Part shown: positions 1 to 8,361 of the stretch, in pieces
Position numbering within the stretch: position 1 is the stretch's first letter
Layout: every line of letters starts with the position of its first letter
DNA from: Acidobacteriota bacterium
Lineage (GTDB): Bacteria > Acidobacteriota > Terriglobia > Terriglobales > Acidobacteriaceae
Length of the DNA: 64,000 nt
Direction: 5' to 3'
Assembly (NCBI GenBank): GCA_013289795.1
Contig: JABCZH010000001.1
Location: 62,001 to 126,000, forward strand
Notes under the pieces: model-generated
Told to the model about the DNA's origin: nothing
Database searches by the model: none
What the model saw: only the letters and a program-made list of their open reading frames with translations
Made by a program: the position numbers and the translations under genes

Positions 1-291
1 ACGCTCCGCCGCCACCTTGAGGCGCAACTCCTTGCTTTCCTCCGTCTCGCGGTAAAGCGTTTGCGCCACCGAAGCCGGACCGCGCACCTCGCCGAGAAGC
101 AGCACTTCCACCTGAAAGTCTCCCCCGCCGTTGGTGACTCGCAACATGTCTCCGATCCGGACGTCGCGAGCAGGCTTGGCGGGCTGGCCGTTGGATTGAA
201 TTCTGCCAAGTTCACAAGCTTTTGCCGCCAATGACCGCGTCTTGAAGAATCTCGCGGCCCACAGCCACTTGTCCATGCGCACCGAGGTCAT
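1..291 (-). CDS. hslR: RNA-binding S4 domain protein, Hsp15/HslR-like (partial)
   Basis: Reading the complement from 291 gives 97 codons with no stop before the window edge, so the C-terminus is missing. The N-terminus contains MDKWLWAARFFKTRSLA followed by a GRI-x-NGQ-x-KPA segment, the hallmark S4 domain of Hsp15 (HslR), which binds stalled 50S subunits carrying nascent chains and promotes recycling after heat shock. A later LYRETEES segment also matches Hsp15. The ATG at 291 overlaps the stop of the upstream UvrC-like gene as ATGA, suggesting translational coupling; an in-frame ATG four codons later is an alternative start. Family assignment is strong; the heat-shock role here is inferred from the family. 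Confidence 0.88.
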   Translation of the reverse strand, partial: MTSVRMDKWLWAARFFKTRSLAAKACELGRIQSNGQPAKPARDVRIGDMLRVTNGGGDFQVEVLLLGEVRGPASVAQTLYRETEESKELRLKVAAER

Positions 292-1463
292 ACTCTATTT
301 TCTCCGGGGTGGACCGTCGTGGGCGGTATCGGCTCGTTTTCCGGTCTCTCGCCGCGATAGACGCGGGCAATGCCGCGCACGATACGGCGAAAGGGCAGCA
401 CCCCTTTTTCATCCGCGAAGAAGATTTCGCCAACCCGATGGCTGCGATAGTACCAACGCTTCAGCAGGGCGAGATGTTCCATGGTTTCGAGAGCATTCTT
501 CGGGTCGGCGGGTGGCGATGCGTTTAGTGTTTCCTGCACCCGCGATTCGATCGACTGCGACTTGGTATGTTCGGCAGATTGGATGGGGAAAACCAGCGGA
601 CCATCAATGCTGGCGGCATGGATGTGAAAGAAGTTGACGCACGTCGGACTGGCGCTGGGTTGCACCATCAAGGCGGAGAGCCGATCGATGCGGCGGACGA
701 TGTCCGGGAGCTGGCTGAGCGTGGGCTGGAGTTTCTCCAGACGAGCATGAATGGCAGCGGCGGCTTCGAAATCCAGATTGGTTGAGGCAGCATCGCGCTG
801 GGTGGAAATTTCGTGCAACAGAGACGTGCCGCCGGAGTCGAAATAGGACTGCACGCGGGAAACCTCGGTGCGGTATTCCTCGTCGGTACAGCCTCTGAAG
901 CAGGGCGCGAGGCACATTTTCATTTCGGAGTAGATGCAGCCGGGGAACTGGGGGTCGGGATTCAGGTCTTCGACGCAGCGGCGCATCTTAAAGAAGTCCA
1001 GCGAATCGTTGGCGTACTTCTCGGCGGCCGCGCGAGAGGGAAACGGCCCGTAGTAAATGGATTTCCCTTGCCGGCGGCCGAGCCGGGTAGTAACCGAGGC
1101 CCGCGGATACTGGTTTTCCATGTGGAGCTTGACCAGGGGAGCGAAGCGCAAGCGCAGTCGATCGGCATAAGTCTGGGGAAGCGAGGCTCGGAGCAGTCGA
1201 TAGAGCAGGAAGCCGGATTCGAAGTCGGAGCCGGTGGCGATGAATTCAATGTGACGGACACGGTTGCGCAGGTTGAGTCGCTTGCTGTGTTCCGTAGCCG
1301 GACCCAAAAGGCGTTGCAAACGCCGCCGCAGGTTGGCAGTCTTAGTGATGTAAGGCTCGGCCTGGGGGTCGTGACCACGGAGGAGAAAGACAGCAGGGGC
1401 CGCCGGCACAGAAGCGAAGACCTCGGCGTCGCGGGCAGGGACGAAGTCGAGGTGGCTGAGCAC
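288..1463 (-). CDS. Short UvrC-like GIY-YIG protein (UvrB/UvrC-motif protein)
   Basis: 391 residues, against about 600 for full UvrC. The order is UvrC-like: an N-terminal GIY-YIG-like region (residues 20-95), a Cys-rich middle with CLAPC (about 185-192) resembling the UvrC linker, then a UVR (UvrB-binding) helix pair around 228-255. The RNase H-like endonuclease and HhH modules of UvrC are absent. The GIY motif reads AVF (24-26) and the YIG motif YIT (38-40), while Arg46-48 and Glu82, at positions expected for GIY-YIG catalysis, remain. It could act as a Cho-like single-incision nuclease or an accessory repair factor. Downstream it is coupled to the S4 protein by ATGA. Fold is confident, activity unknown. 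Confidence 0.8.
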   Translation of the reverse strand: MLSHLDFVPARDAEVFASVPAAPAVFLLRGHDPQAEPYITKTANLRRRLQRLLGPATEHSKRLNLRNRVRHIEFIATGSDFESGFLLYRLLRASLPQTYADRLRLRFAPLVKLHMENQYPRASVTTRLGRRQGKSIYYGPFPSRAAAEKYANDSLDFFKMRRCVEDLNPDPQFPGCIYSEMKMCLAPCFRGCTDEEYRTEVSRVQSYFDSGGTSLLHEISTQRDAASTNLDFEAAAAIHARLEKLQPTLSQLPDIVRRIDRLSALMVQPSASPTCVNFFHIHAASIDGPLVFPIQSAEHTKSQSIESRVQETLNASPPADPKNALETMEHLALLKRWYYRSHRVGEIFFADEKGVLPFRRIVRGIARVYRGERPENEPIPPTTVHPGENRV

Positions 1464-1519
1464 GAGGCTATTCTAGCGGCAAAGGCTTGGCCGCGGATTT
1501 ACACGGATTGAACAGGCAT

Positions 1520-2278
1520 CTAACGGAAGCTGGCGCTGCGGAACTTCTGGCGGAAGTCTTCACCGTCCATCTTCACGACGCGGCACATTTCATGTAGGCG
1601 GGAGCGCATGCGCTCGGTAATGCGGTCCCCGAGAGTCTCGGAGCGCGCCGCCGCCCGGGCAGGCGAAATAGAACGCACAACGCCAGCCGCGGGCTCGTCG
1701 TCAAAGTTGGTTGTAATTACGGTGGTGCGATTGTCATTGAAGCGTGCATTGAGGATCAGGCTCACTGTGTCCCAAACCCACTCGGTAGGCTTCATCACAC
1801 CGAGTTCATCCAGCACCAGAACGTCGGTTTCAAAGACCGGCCGCAACAGTTCCAGCTCTGTCACCTGGACCGAATCGTTATAAGAATTCTGAATTTGTTT
1901 CAGCAGCTCGCGATAGTCAACGAAGAGACACGGAATGCCCTTTTTCAGAATGAGCGCCTTCACCACGCCCACAGCTAGATGAGTCTTTCCCACGCCGAGG
2001 CTCCCAACAAACATCAGACCCGTCTTTTCCAGTGGATATTCTTCCACGAACTTGGTCGCAGCCAGCAGGGCCGGCCCGAGCGAAGGATGAAAATGAGTGT
2101 CGAACTCCGAAAGCTCACAATGCTCATAGCGCTTGGGGATGCGCGCGGCGGCGAGCAGGGTCTGGGAGCGCTCCTGCAAGCGGCAATCGCAGCGAGTCAC
2201 ACGACGGTCGGTCCCGTTAGTGACCGGGCGCCAACCGGTGCCTTCGCACTTGGGGCAAACTTCCGCCGCGACTTTCAT
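1520..2278 (-). CDS. DnaC/IstB-like AAA+ ATP-binding protein with N-terminal zinc ribbon
   Basis: 252 residues. An N-terminal Cys cluster (CPKC at 8-11, CDC at about 30-32) suggests a zinc ribbon like that of DnaI/DnaC helicase loaders. A Walker A GSLGVGKTH lies near residue 95, a Walker B-like VLVLDEL near 150, and an ITTNF sensor 1 near 188. Helicase loaders deliver replicative DnaB to origins or restart sites; IstB proteins do an analogous job for IS21 transposases. No IstA transposase or IS ends are nearby, so a chromosomal helicase-loader role is more likely. It is transcribed in the same direction as the UvrC-like gene, 56 bp upstream. Family is clear; exact partner is not. Confidence 0.85.
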   Translation of the reverse strand: MKVAAEVCPKCEGTGWRPVTNGTDRRVTRCDCRLQERSQTLLAAARIPKRYEHCELSEFDTHFHPSLGPALLAATKFVEEYPLEKTGLMFVGSLGVGKTHLAVGVVKALILKKGIPCLFVDYRELLKQIQNSYNDSVQVTELELLRPVFETDVLVLDELGVMKPTEWVWDTVSLILNARFNDNRTTVITTNFDDEPAAGVVRSISPARAAARSETLGDRITERMRSRLHEMCRVVKMDGEDFRQKFRSASFR

Positions 2279-2416
2279 AGTATTGACTTTGCCTCTTTGG
2301 GCGGCTTCTGTGCAAGTCTAAAAGCCGGTGCGTCTGTGTAGATGTTGTGGAGAGCGGAGGAAAAGCAGGCCCCTCGACTAGGCGCGAGAGCTGACAATGA
2401 ATATCAGCGACAGCGC

Positions 2417-3343
2417 TCATGATTTGGGTTTGCGGGATGCGTGAGAGCCGAAGGGTACCTCAGCCGCCGCATCCTTGACCATTTGCAGAAAAACTCGAGC
2501 CTCGGGGCGCAGCGGGCGGCGGCGGGGATGAATCACGTCCAGGCTGCGCTGCAAGGGTTCGGCGTCGAGAAGTTTCACGGTGGTGAGTTTGTGCATGCGG
2601 AGTTCGCGTCCCACCGCAAGCTGCGGAAGGAACGACAGGCCGAGCCCGCGTTCCACCATGCGTTTCGCAGTCTCGATGGAGTCAACCTCGAGCGCCACGT
2701 TGGGCATCAGGCCGGCCCGGCGGAACAAGCTATGAGTGAGGGTCCAGTCGCTGGAGCCGTGGTCGTAGAAGATCAACGGCCAGCTCGCGACTTTTTCGAG
2801 TGTGGCTCGCAGCGTATGGGCAGGACCGCGGCGGGGATGAGCGATCAACAGCAGCGGATCTTCGCGCAGGCTAATAGTCTCAACTTCAGGATGCTGCAAG
2901 GAGCGCGCCAGTCCGATCTCGGCTTCCTCATTCAGCACCATTTCCAGCACTTCCTTCGAATGTCCGGGACGAATGCTGATGATGACCGCCGGGTGCGCCT
3001 TCTGAAAGCGCTTCAGGACGTCGGGCAAGAAGTAAACGGAGATCGAAAGCGCGGCAGCGATCTGCAAGGGTGTGCCGCTGGCGGGTTGGGCCGCGTGCAC
3101 AGCCTGGCGGGCGAGAGCCGCGGTGCGCAGGAGTTCCTCCGCGTGCGGCCGGAAGGTGCGGCCGGCATCGGAAACCACCAGTCCGCCGCGGGACCGGGTA
3201 AAAAGACTCACTCCTAAAGACTCCTCCAGAGCCTTGATACGGGCGCTGACGGCGGGCTGGCTGATGTGGAGTGCCTCGGCGGCGCGATGGAAGCCGCCGA
3301 AGGTGGCAACCGCCATAAAGGTTTCAACTTGAGAGAGTTCCAT
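2417..3343 (-). CDS. LysR-family transcriptional regulator
   Basis: 308 residues with the standard LysR layout: an N-terminal winged helix-turn-helix (residues 1-60, containing FHRAAEALHISQPAVSARIKALE) and a C-terminal periplasmic-binding-like effector domain (about 90-295). It is divergent from the isocitrate lyase gene, with a 217-bp AT-rich intergenic region containing overlapping palindromes, so it probably controls that gene and itself. This layout resembles LysR control of the glyoxylate shunt or of C2 metabolism, but the inducer cannot be read from sequence. The ATG at 3343 gives the full HTH. Confidence 0.9.
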   Translation of the reverse strand: MELSQVETFMAVATFGGFHRAAEALHISQPAVSARIKALEESLGVSLFTRSRGGLVVSDAGRTFRPHAEELLRTAALARQAVHAAQPASGTPLQIAAALSISVYFLPDVLKRFQKAHPAVIISIRPGHSKEVLEMVLNEEAEIGLARSLQHPEVETISLREDPLLLIAHPRRGPAHTLRATLEKVASWPLIFYDHGSSDWTLTHSLFRRAGLMPNVALEVDSIETAKRMVERGLGLSFLPQLAVGRELRMHKLTTVKLLDAEPLQRSLDVIHPRRRPLRPEARVFLQMVKDAAAEVPFGSHASRKPKS

Positions 3344-3382
3344 GATTTCGTTGCTTCTGTAAACAGATCACTAACAACATAG

Positions 3383-3424
3383 TATTATCATATGAAGTCA
3401 AACTGATAATATATATTTATCAGT
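3383..3424. promoter_or_regulatory. Probable LysR operator between lysR and aceA
   Basis: Two overlapping palindromes share a half-site. TATTATCA (3383-3390) pairs with TGATAATA (3404-3411), 13 bp apart, and ACTGATAA (3402-3409) pairs with TTATCAGT (3417-3424), 7 bp apart. Three spaced copies of the same half-site in a divergent LysR/target interval is the usual arrangement. The inner palindrome centres near -65 of the promoter proposed at 3443-3471, where LysR activators normally bind. Confidence 0.6.
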
Positions 3425-3442
3425 GCGATCGAAAGGTTCCGT

Positions 3443-3471
3443 TTGACCCAGCCCGCTTCCGGCCCCAGAAT
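3443..3471 (+). promoter_or_regulatory. Candidate sigma-70-like promoter of aceA
   Basis: TTGACC at 3443-3448 and CAGAAT at 3466-3471 are separated by 17 bp. The position fits the operator upstream and leaves a leader of about 80 nt. Assigned by motif only. Confidence 0.4.
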
Positions 3472-3560
3472 CGTGACTGCTGGAACATCCCCGGACGAGC
3501 GGGGCAAAGCGGATCGGCAATGCCCCCCAACTTGCTGACACTTCAGGCCAGCGAGAGGAA

Positions 3561-4964
3561 ATGACAAAAATGGCAGGTAATGGAAAAGCCGTACCCACGC
3601 AGAACGATTGGAATACGAATCCCCGCTGGTCGGGAATCACCCGGCCCTACACCCAACAGGATGTGGAACGGCTGCGCGGCTCCATCCATGTCGAGCACAC
3701 GCTGGCCCGCCTGGGGGCGGAGCGGTTGTGGAATCTGCTGCAGGGTGAAGCCCACGTGCCGGCCCTGGGGGCGATGAGTGGCAACCAGGCTGTCCAGCAG
3801 GTGCAAGCCGGATTGCAGGCCATCTATGTGAGCGGCTGGCAGGTGGCGGCGGACGCCAACGATGCCGGCCAGATGTATCCCGACCAGAGCTTGTATCCCG
3901 CGGATAGCGTGCCCAACCTTTGCCGGCGCATCAACCAGGCGTTGACCCGCGCGGATCAGGTGCACCACGCGGAAGGACAGAACGGGACATATTGGTTTGC
4001 CCCCCTGGTCGCGGATGCGGAAGCAGGCTTTGGCGGCAACTTGAACGCCTTCGAACTGATGAAGGCAATGATCGAGGCAGGCGCGGCCTGCGTTCACTTT
4101 GAAGATCAGCTTTCTTCCGCCAAGAAATGCGGACACCTGGGCGGCAAGGTGTTGGTGCCGACGGTGGAAGCGATTCAGAAGCTGGTGGCGGCGCGGCTGG
4201 CGGCCGATGTCATGGGTGTGCCGACTCTGATCATGGCGCGCACCGATGCTGACAGCGCCCACTTGCTGACCAGCGACATCGACCCGCGCGATCGTGAATT
4301 TTTAACCGGCGAACGGACAGCGGAAGGCTTTTACGGCATCCGCACCGGGCTGGAACCAGCCATTGCCCGCGCCATTGCCTATGCTCCGTATGTCGACTTG
4401 ATCTGGTGCGAGACTTCGCATCCGGACCTCGAGGAAGCGAGACTCTTTGCCGAGGGAGTGCATGCCCGTTTCCCGGGTAAGATGCTGGCCTATAACTGTT
4501 CGCCGTCGTTCAACTGGAAGAAAAAGCTGGATGACGCGACCATTGCCAAGTTCCAAAAGGAACTGGCGGCCATGGGTTACAAGTTCCAGTTCATCACGCT
4601 GGCCGGCTTCCACGCCCTGAACCTGAGCATGTTTGAGCTGGCCCGGACGTACAAGCAGACCGGTATGAGCGCATACTCAAAGCTGCAAGAGAAGGAATTC
4701 AGCAGCGAGTCTCAACATGGTTACGAGGCGGCAAAACACCAGCGCTTTGTGGGAACCGGCTATTTCGACACGGTCACGCAGGTGATCGCGGGCGGGACGT
4801 CGTCGGTGACCGCGCTGGCGGGATCCACCGAAGCCGAACAGTTTGGGGGAGCGAAAGCGCCGCAAAATCCAAAGCAGGCCTACCAGCCAGTGCCGGCAGA
4901 ATGCCCGCCCCTAGCGGCATTCACCCCGGGGCCTGAGGAGAGCTTGCAACCCTCCGGCGACTGA
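3561..4964 (+). CDS. aceA: Isocitrate lyase
   Basis: Cleaves isocitrate to glyoxylate and succinate, the first step of the glyoxylate shunt, allowing growth on C2 units or fatty acids. The 467-residue product has the KKCGH signature at 188-192 with the catalytic Cys190, the [24 protein letters not shown] barrel segment split around 159-182, and a [12 protein letters not shown] segment near 315. It is slightly longer than the E. coli enzyme, mainly at the C-terminus. A GAGAGGAA ribosome site precedes the ATG at 3561; an in-frame ATG at 3570 is an alternative. No malate synthase gene is in the window, so the second shunt step must be encoded elsewhere. Divergent LysR is the likely regulator and a strong terminator follows. 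Confidence 0.97.
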   Translation: MTKMAGNGKAVPTQNDWNTNPRWSGITRPYTQQDVERLRGSIHVEHTLARLGAERLWNLLQGEAHVPALGAMSGNQAVQQVQAGLQAIYVSGWQVAADANDAGQMYPDQSLYPADSVPNLCRRINQALTRADQVHHAEGQNGTYWFAPLVADAEAGFGGNLNAFELMKAMIEAGAACVHFEDQLSSAKKCGHLGGKVLVPTVEAIQKLVAARLAADVMGVPTLIMARTDADSAHLLTSDIDPRDREFLTGERTAEGFYGIRTGLEPAIARAIAYAPYVDLIWCETSHPDLEEARLFAEGVHARFPGKMLAYNCSPSFNWKKKLDDATIAKFQKELAAMGYKFQFITLAGFHALNLSMFELARTYKQTGMSAYSKLQEKEFSSESQHGYEAAKHQRFVGTGYFDTVTQVIAGGTSSVTALAGSTEAEQFGGAKAPQNPKQAYQPVPAECPPLAAFTPGPEESLQPSGD

Positions 4965-5001
4965 GCCTGGGGAGAAGTTTTCTTGGGGGCTCATCTGCTA
5001 G

Positions 5002-5045
5002 AAGCCATTCTCTGCCGCTAACCGGAGCGGAGAATGGCTTTTTCC
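5002..5045 (+). terminator. Rho-independent terminator of aceA
   Basis: AAGCCATTCTC (5002-5012) pairs perfectly with GAGAATGGCTT (5030-5040), followed by a T-rich run. Confidence 0.85.
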
Positions 5046-5133
5046 TTGTCCTGGGGCATAGGGCGATAAAGGGTGGAAAATTGCGGCCTACGTCAAAGAA
5101 CCCATCCGGCGCGGATTTCCACGATTTCCACAG

Positions 5134-5163
5134 TTGACTTTCTTCTCTATGCGGCGCTAAATA
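5134..5163 (+). promoter_or_regulatory. Candidate promoter of the HU gene
   Basis: TTGACT at 5134-5139 is followed after 18 bp by TAAATA (5158-5163), about 80 bp before the HU start. Motif-based only. Confidence 0.4.
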
Positions 5164-5243
5164 ATGCCGCTGGGTTTCTAAAACTCAGGGAGTGCTTCCC
5201 TCCCCGCGCTTTTTGAGGACAAAGAGACCCGCCAGGAGAGACG

Positions 5244-5525
5244 ATGAATAAAGCCGATCTCATTGACCGCATCGCAGCTGGCGCCGGTATCAGTAAAGCG
5301 CAAGCCGGTACCACAATCGACACCGCTGTGGAAAGCATTACGGGTGCATTGAAGAAAGGTGATCGGGTAGCGTTGATTGGATTTGGCACCTTCTCGGTAT
5401 CCCAGAGAAAGGCCCGCAATGGACGTAATCCTCAGACGGGCGCCACCATCAAAATTGCTGCCCGGAAAGTCGCGAAGTTTACCCCGGGGGCTGAACTGAG
5501 AAAGACCGTAAACCGAATGAAGTAG
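5244..5525 (+). CDS. hup: HU-family nucleoid DNA-binding protein
   Basis: 93 residues, the normal HU length. It begins [11 protein letters not shown], carries the [21 protein letters not shown] segment (residues 48-68) that forms the DNA-intercalating beta arm, and ends with a conserved [14 protein letters not shown] helix. HU bends and compacts DNA as a dimer in the nucleoid and assists replication and recombination. A good ribosome site (AGGAGAG) precedes the ATG. It is monocistronic, with its own promoter candidate and terminator. Confidence 0.96.
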   Translation: MNKADLIDRIAAGAGISKAQAGTTIDTAVESITGALKKGDRVALIGFGTFSVSQRKARNGRNPQTGATIKIAARKVAKFTPGAELRKTVNRMK

Positions 5526-5546
5526 GGGGCAGATTCTACATCGAAT

Positions 5547-5576
5547 AACGGCAGGGGGTCGGCCCTGCCGTTTTTT
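5547..5576 (+). terminator. Rho-independent terminator after HU
   Basis: AACGGCAGGG (5547-5556) pairs with CCCTGCCGTT (5563-5572), followed by a T run. Confidence 0.88.
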
Positions 5577-5630
5577 CATTTTTCGCTCGTTTCGCCGCAG
5601 ATTACGCTGATGAACGCTGATCTGTTCTTC

Positions 5631-6200
5631 TTAAAACTTCGGCACCAGGAAGCCGGTGCGTCTCCGATATTCGGCGTAGCGATCGCCGAACTCTGAGAGC
5701 ATGAAGCCCTCCTCTTTGAGCGCCTTGCGCGAAATTTCTGCCACAAAAATGACCAGAGCGGCGATGCAGCGCCATTCCCCGATGAACAGTGCGGTGCCGG
5801 CGTTGGCAACAAGAAGTCCGGTGTATATGGGATGGCGGACGAAGGCGTAGGGACCGGATTGTATGAGCTGGTGATCGACCTTCAGAGTGACGCGGCCACT
5901 CCAGTTTGCGCCAATCGAGTAGCGCGCCCAGATGGCGAAGGCAACTCCCAGCCAGGTCAACGCGATTCCGACGTACTGAATGCGGAGATCGTAGGGAATG
6001 AAGCGGACGTCGAGCATGGCGATGCCGAAACTGGTGTAGAACAGCAGGTAGAAGGCGATCACGATGACGGCGATATGGAGCAGGCGCCCAGCGGGCTCTT
6101 CTTCCCTCTTAATTTGTTTCAGGCGCGCGGCGCTGATGATCCAGTAGATGAGGAATGCGTTCCAGGGAAGAAACTCCAACTGCCGCAGGGTGAATGGCAT
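5631..6200 (-). CDS. Isoprenylcysteine carboxyl methyltransferase (ICMT)-family membrane protein
   Basis: 189 residues with four or five hydrophobic segments and the family core GPYAFVRHPIYTG (about 115-127), followed by an acidic EE-x-F-x-Y-x-EY segment that binds S-adenosylmethionine in the ICMT/PEMT superfamily. Bacterial members methylate unknown small lipophilic substrates or lipids at the inner membrane; isoprenylated proteins are not expected here. The start is preceded by AAGGAG. It lies 13 bp downstream of a PadR regulator in the same direction, so it is probably the PadR target. Confidence 0.85.
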   Translation of the reverse strand: MPFTLRQLEFLPWNAFLIYWIISAARLKQIKREEEPAGRLLHIAVIVIAFYLLFYTSFGIAMLDVRFIPYDLRIQYVGIALTWLGVAFAIWARYSIGANWSGRVTLKVDHQLIQSGPYAFVRHPIYTGLLVANAGTALFIGEWRCIAALVIFVAEISRKALKEEGFMLSEFGDRYAEYRRRTGFLVPKF

Positions 6201-6213
6201 TGCGAACTCCTTA

Positions 6214-6732
6214 CTAAGTGTTTTTCTCGTCAGGCTTCAGCCGGCGCAGGCGGCGAATCCAGGCGAGATCGGAACGGGCCTGGGCAATCAGGTAGTGGAC
6301 GACCTCGGCGCCGAAGCCTCCCAGTTCCAGGTTCTTGTTCATCCTACTGAGCCGTTGTTCACGTCCGCGAAGGAATGCTTCCCGTTGATCCAGGATGCGG
6401 GTGCGATCCTCGGAAGGGAGCAGGGCGAACATCCCGACTCGGGTGAAAAAGGCGCGGGCATTGGAGGCGTCCGCCTCGTTGTAATCGCCGAGGCGGGCGA
6501 TGAGTTCCTTTCTCCCCGTGGCGGTCAGGGAATACGTCTGGCGGGTCTGGCCGCGGTCGCCGGGAACAGGTTTCTTGGTGACCCAGCCAGCGATGGTGAA
6601 ACGCCGCAACAGCGGGTAGACGAGGTTGTTGTGCATATCGCCCTGGCCCATGATGAATCCGGCTTCGCGCTTCAACTGATAGCCGTGCTTCGGGCCGTCC
6701 GCCAGCATGGCCAAGACTAATAGATCATTCAT
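6214..6732 (-). CDS. PadR-family transcriptional regulator
   Basis: 172 residues: an N-terminal winged helix (residues 1-90, with [20 protein letters not shown] and a LVYPLLRRF recognition helix) and a C-terminal helical dimerisation region (about 100-165), typical of subfamily s2 PadR repressors. These usually repress a neighbouring membrane or efflux gene until a ligand binds. A 9-bp palindrome overlaps the start codon, suggesting autorepression of this padR-ICMT operon. Confidence 0.9.
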   Translation of the reverse strand: MNDLLVLAMLADGPKHGYQLKREAGFIMGQGDMHNNLVYPLLRRFTIAGWVTKKPVPGDRGQTRQTYSLTATGRKELIARLGDYNEADASNARAFFTRVGMFALLPSEDRTRILDQREAFLRGREQRLSRMNKNLELGGFGAEVVHYLIAQARSDLAWIRRLRRLKPDEKNT

Positions 6733-6753
6733 GACAGTGTAAATAATGATCTA
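6721..6753. promoter_or_regulatory. Palindrome over the padR start, probable PadR operator
   Basis: TAGATCATT (6721-6729) and AATGATCTA (6745-6753) form a perfect 9-bp inverted repeat with a 15-bp spacer, bracketing the padR start codon at 6732. The spacing fits a dimeric winged-helix repressor. Confidence 0.5.
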
Positions 6754-6900
6754 GTGGAAAATGATTGTCAAGCGAACGCCAGGCAATGCCGCAGATCAAT
6801 CCCGATGAACGCTGGTTTCGGGCCATATGGGGCTCCGCTGGTTGCTGAATCCTTAGAGCATCCTTTAGAATCAAATGGCTTCGGTAGAGGTCAGGAAACC

Positions 6901-7119
6901 ATGAAAACAGCCATCCATCCCGCTTACAACGAAATCCGCGTCATGTGCGCGTGCGGCAATAGCTTTGCCACCCGCTCCACCCATCGCGGCGACATCCACG
7001 TAGAAATCTGCTCCAGTTGCCATCCCTTCTTTACCGGCAAGCAGAAGCTCCTGGATACTGCCGGCCGAGTCGAGCGCTTCCGCCGCAAGTACGCCAAGGT
7101 GGAAACCGCCAAGAAGTAG
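6901..7119 (+). CDS. rpmE: 50S ribosomal protein L31
   Basis: 72 residues from the ATG at 6901, preceded by GAGGTCAGGAAA; the frame stays open upstream but the family begins here ([11 protein letters not shown]). The zinc-binding C+ form is present: CACG near residues 15-18 and [13 protein letters not shown] near 37-49. L31 sits in the central protuberance and bridges the subunits. A strong terminator follows. Confidence 0.95.
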   Translation: MKTAIHPAYNEIRVMCACGNSFATRSTHRGDIHVEICSSCHPFFTGKQKLLDTAGRVERFRRKYAKVETAKK

Positions 7120-7156
7120 CTTTTGGCCGCAGGTTTTCGCTGATCAACGCTGATTT

Positions 7157-7185
7157 AAAGAGCCTCCTTTCGGAGGCTCTTTTCT
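7157..7185 (+). terminator. Rho-independent terminator after rpmE
   Basis: AAAGAGCCTCC (7157-7167) pairs with GGAGGCTCTTT (7172-7182) around a TTTC loop, followed by TTCTTT. Confidence 0.9.
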
Positions 7186-8289
7186 TTGTGCTTCTGTAGA
7201 ATTGGAAAGGTGCGCAAGTTCTGGGACAATTCGGGGGATGTAGGCGCGGGCGTCCTCGCCCGTGCGGCAGCGCCCGTGCCCCCGCAGCTGAGAATCGGCA
7301 ACGTCGAGATCCGCCCTGCCACCGTTCTGGCTCCAATGGCCGGCGTAACCGATACCGTCTTTCGCCGCTTTATCCGCAACCTGGGCGGATGCGGCCTGAT
7401 CATGACGGAGTTCACCTCAGCCGACGGCGTGCTCCGCGCCAAAGACCAGAAAGCCAAGCGCTACCTCCATTTCTATGAAGACGAGCATCCCATCTCAGCC
7501 CAGCTTTTCGGCAGCGATCCCAAGGTGATGGCGGATGCGGCGCGGATCGTCGAGGGCCTTGGCTTCGATCTAGTGGACCTGAACCTGGGGTGTCCAGCGA
7601 AAAAGGTGGTCAAGTGCAACGGCGGCTCGGGATTGCTGCGCGATTTGCCGGCGATTGGGCGAATCTTTGAAGCCGTTCGCGGCGCGGTCACAATTCCTTT
7701 TACCGTCAAATTCCGTGCCGGATGGAATGACGAAGAGATTGTTTGTGTCGAGTTAGCGAAGTTGGCTGAAGAGTGCGGCCTGTGTGCCGTAGCGCTGCAT
7801 GCCCGCACCCGCGAACAGGGTTACAGCGGCCAGGCGCGCTGGGATTGGATCGCCGCCGTGAAAGCGGCAGTGAAGATTCCGGTGATTGGAAACGGCGACA
7901 TCCGAACCCCGGAAGATGCTTGCGCCATGGTGGGCCAAACGGGATGTGATGCGGTCATGATCGGGCGCACGGCGCCGTCGAATCCGTGGATCTTCCGGCA
8001 GATCGAGCAGTATTGCGCGTCTGGACGGTACGACGAGCCGAGCGAGGCGGATCGCTACCAGATGATTCGGACCTACTTCAGCATGCTGATCGAGGAAGAG
8101 TTGCCGGATGCAGTCGGCAAGATGAAGCAGTTTGCCTCCTGGTTCACGCACGGCGTGCCGGGTGGGGCCGGACTGCGTAAGGCGATCTATGAGTCAAAGA
8201 GCGCCCCGGCGATTCTGGAACGGGTGGAGGAATTCTTCGAAGCCAGGCTCCAGCCCTGTGGCGTGGGCGCCCTCATCCAGGAAATTTAG
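7186..8289 (+). CDS. dusB: tRNA-dihydrouridine synthase
   Basis: FMN-dependent reductase that converts uridine to dihydrouridine in the tRNA D-loop. VLAPMAGVTDTVFR (residues 47-60), DLNLGCPAKKVVKCNGGSGLL (131-151, catalytic Cys near 144), an FRAGW segment, a GNGDI segment and MIGRTAPSNPWIF are all characteristic. The ATG at 7186 abuts the T run of the rpmE terminator and precedes the usual N-terminus by about 35 residues. The true start is therefore probably downstream, for example the GTG at 7210 or a later codon near LRIGN. Enzyme class is certain; the DusB subtype is the best match. Confidence 0.93.
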   Translation: MCFCRIGKVRKFWDNSGDVGAGVLARAAAPVPPQLRIGNVEIRPATVLAPMAGVTDTVFRRFIRNLGGCGLIMTEFTSADGVLRAKDQKAKRYLHFYEDEHPISAQLFGSDPKVMADAARIVEGLGFDLVDLNLGCPAKKVVKCNGGSGLLRDLPAIGRIFEAVRGAVTIPFTVKFRAGWNDEEIVCVELAKLAEECGLCAVALHARTREQGYSGQARWDWIAAVKAAVKIPVIGNGDIRTPEDACAMVGQTGCDAVMIGRTAPSNPWIFRQIEQYCASGRYDEPSEADRYQMIRTYFSMLIEEELPDAVGKMKQFASWFTHGVPGGAGLRKAIYESKSAPAILERVEEFFEARLQPCGVGALIQEI

Positions 8290-8361
8290 CGCCCATTGCC
8301 ATCTCTCCACCTTGCACTCATCGAACGCGCTCCCAGCCCGCCTAACTGCACCGCCATCGCA

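Noticed and set aside
813-1511. A 232-codon plus-strand open frame across the UvrC-like gene
   Set aside because: It is antisense to a gene with clear UvrC motifs and its product has no family features; GC-rich codon bias creates such mirror frames.
2441-3217. A 258-codon plus-strand frame opposite the LysR gene
   Set aside because: Shadow of the LysR gene, with no recognisable domain or ribosome site.
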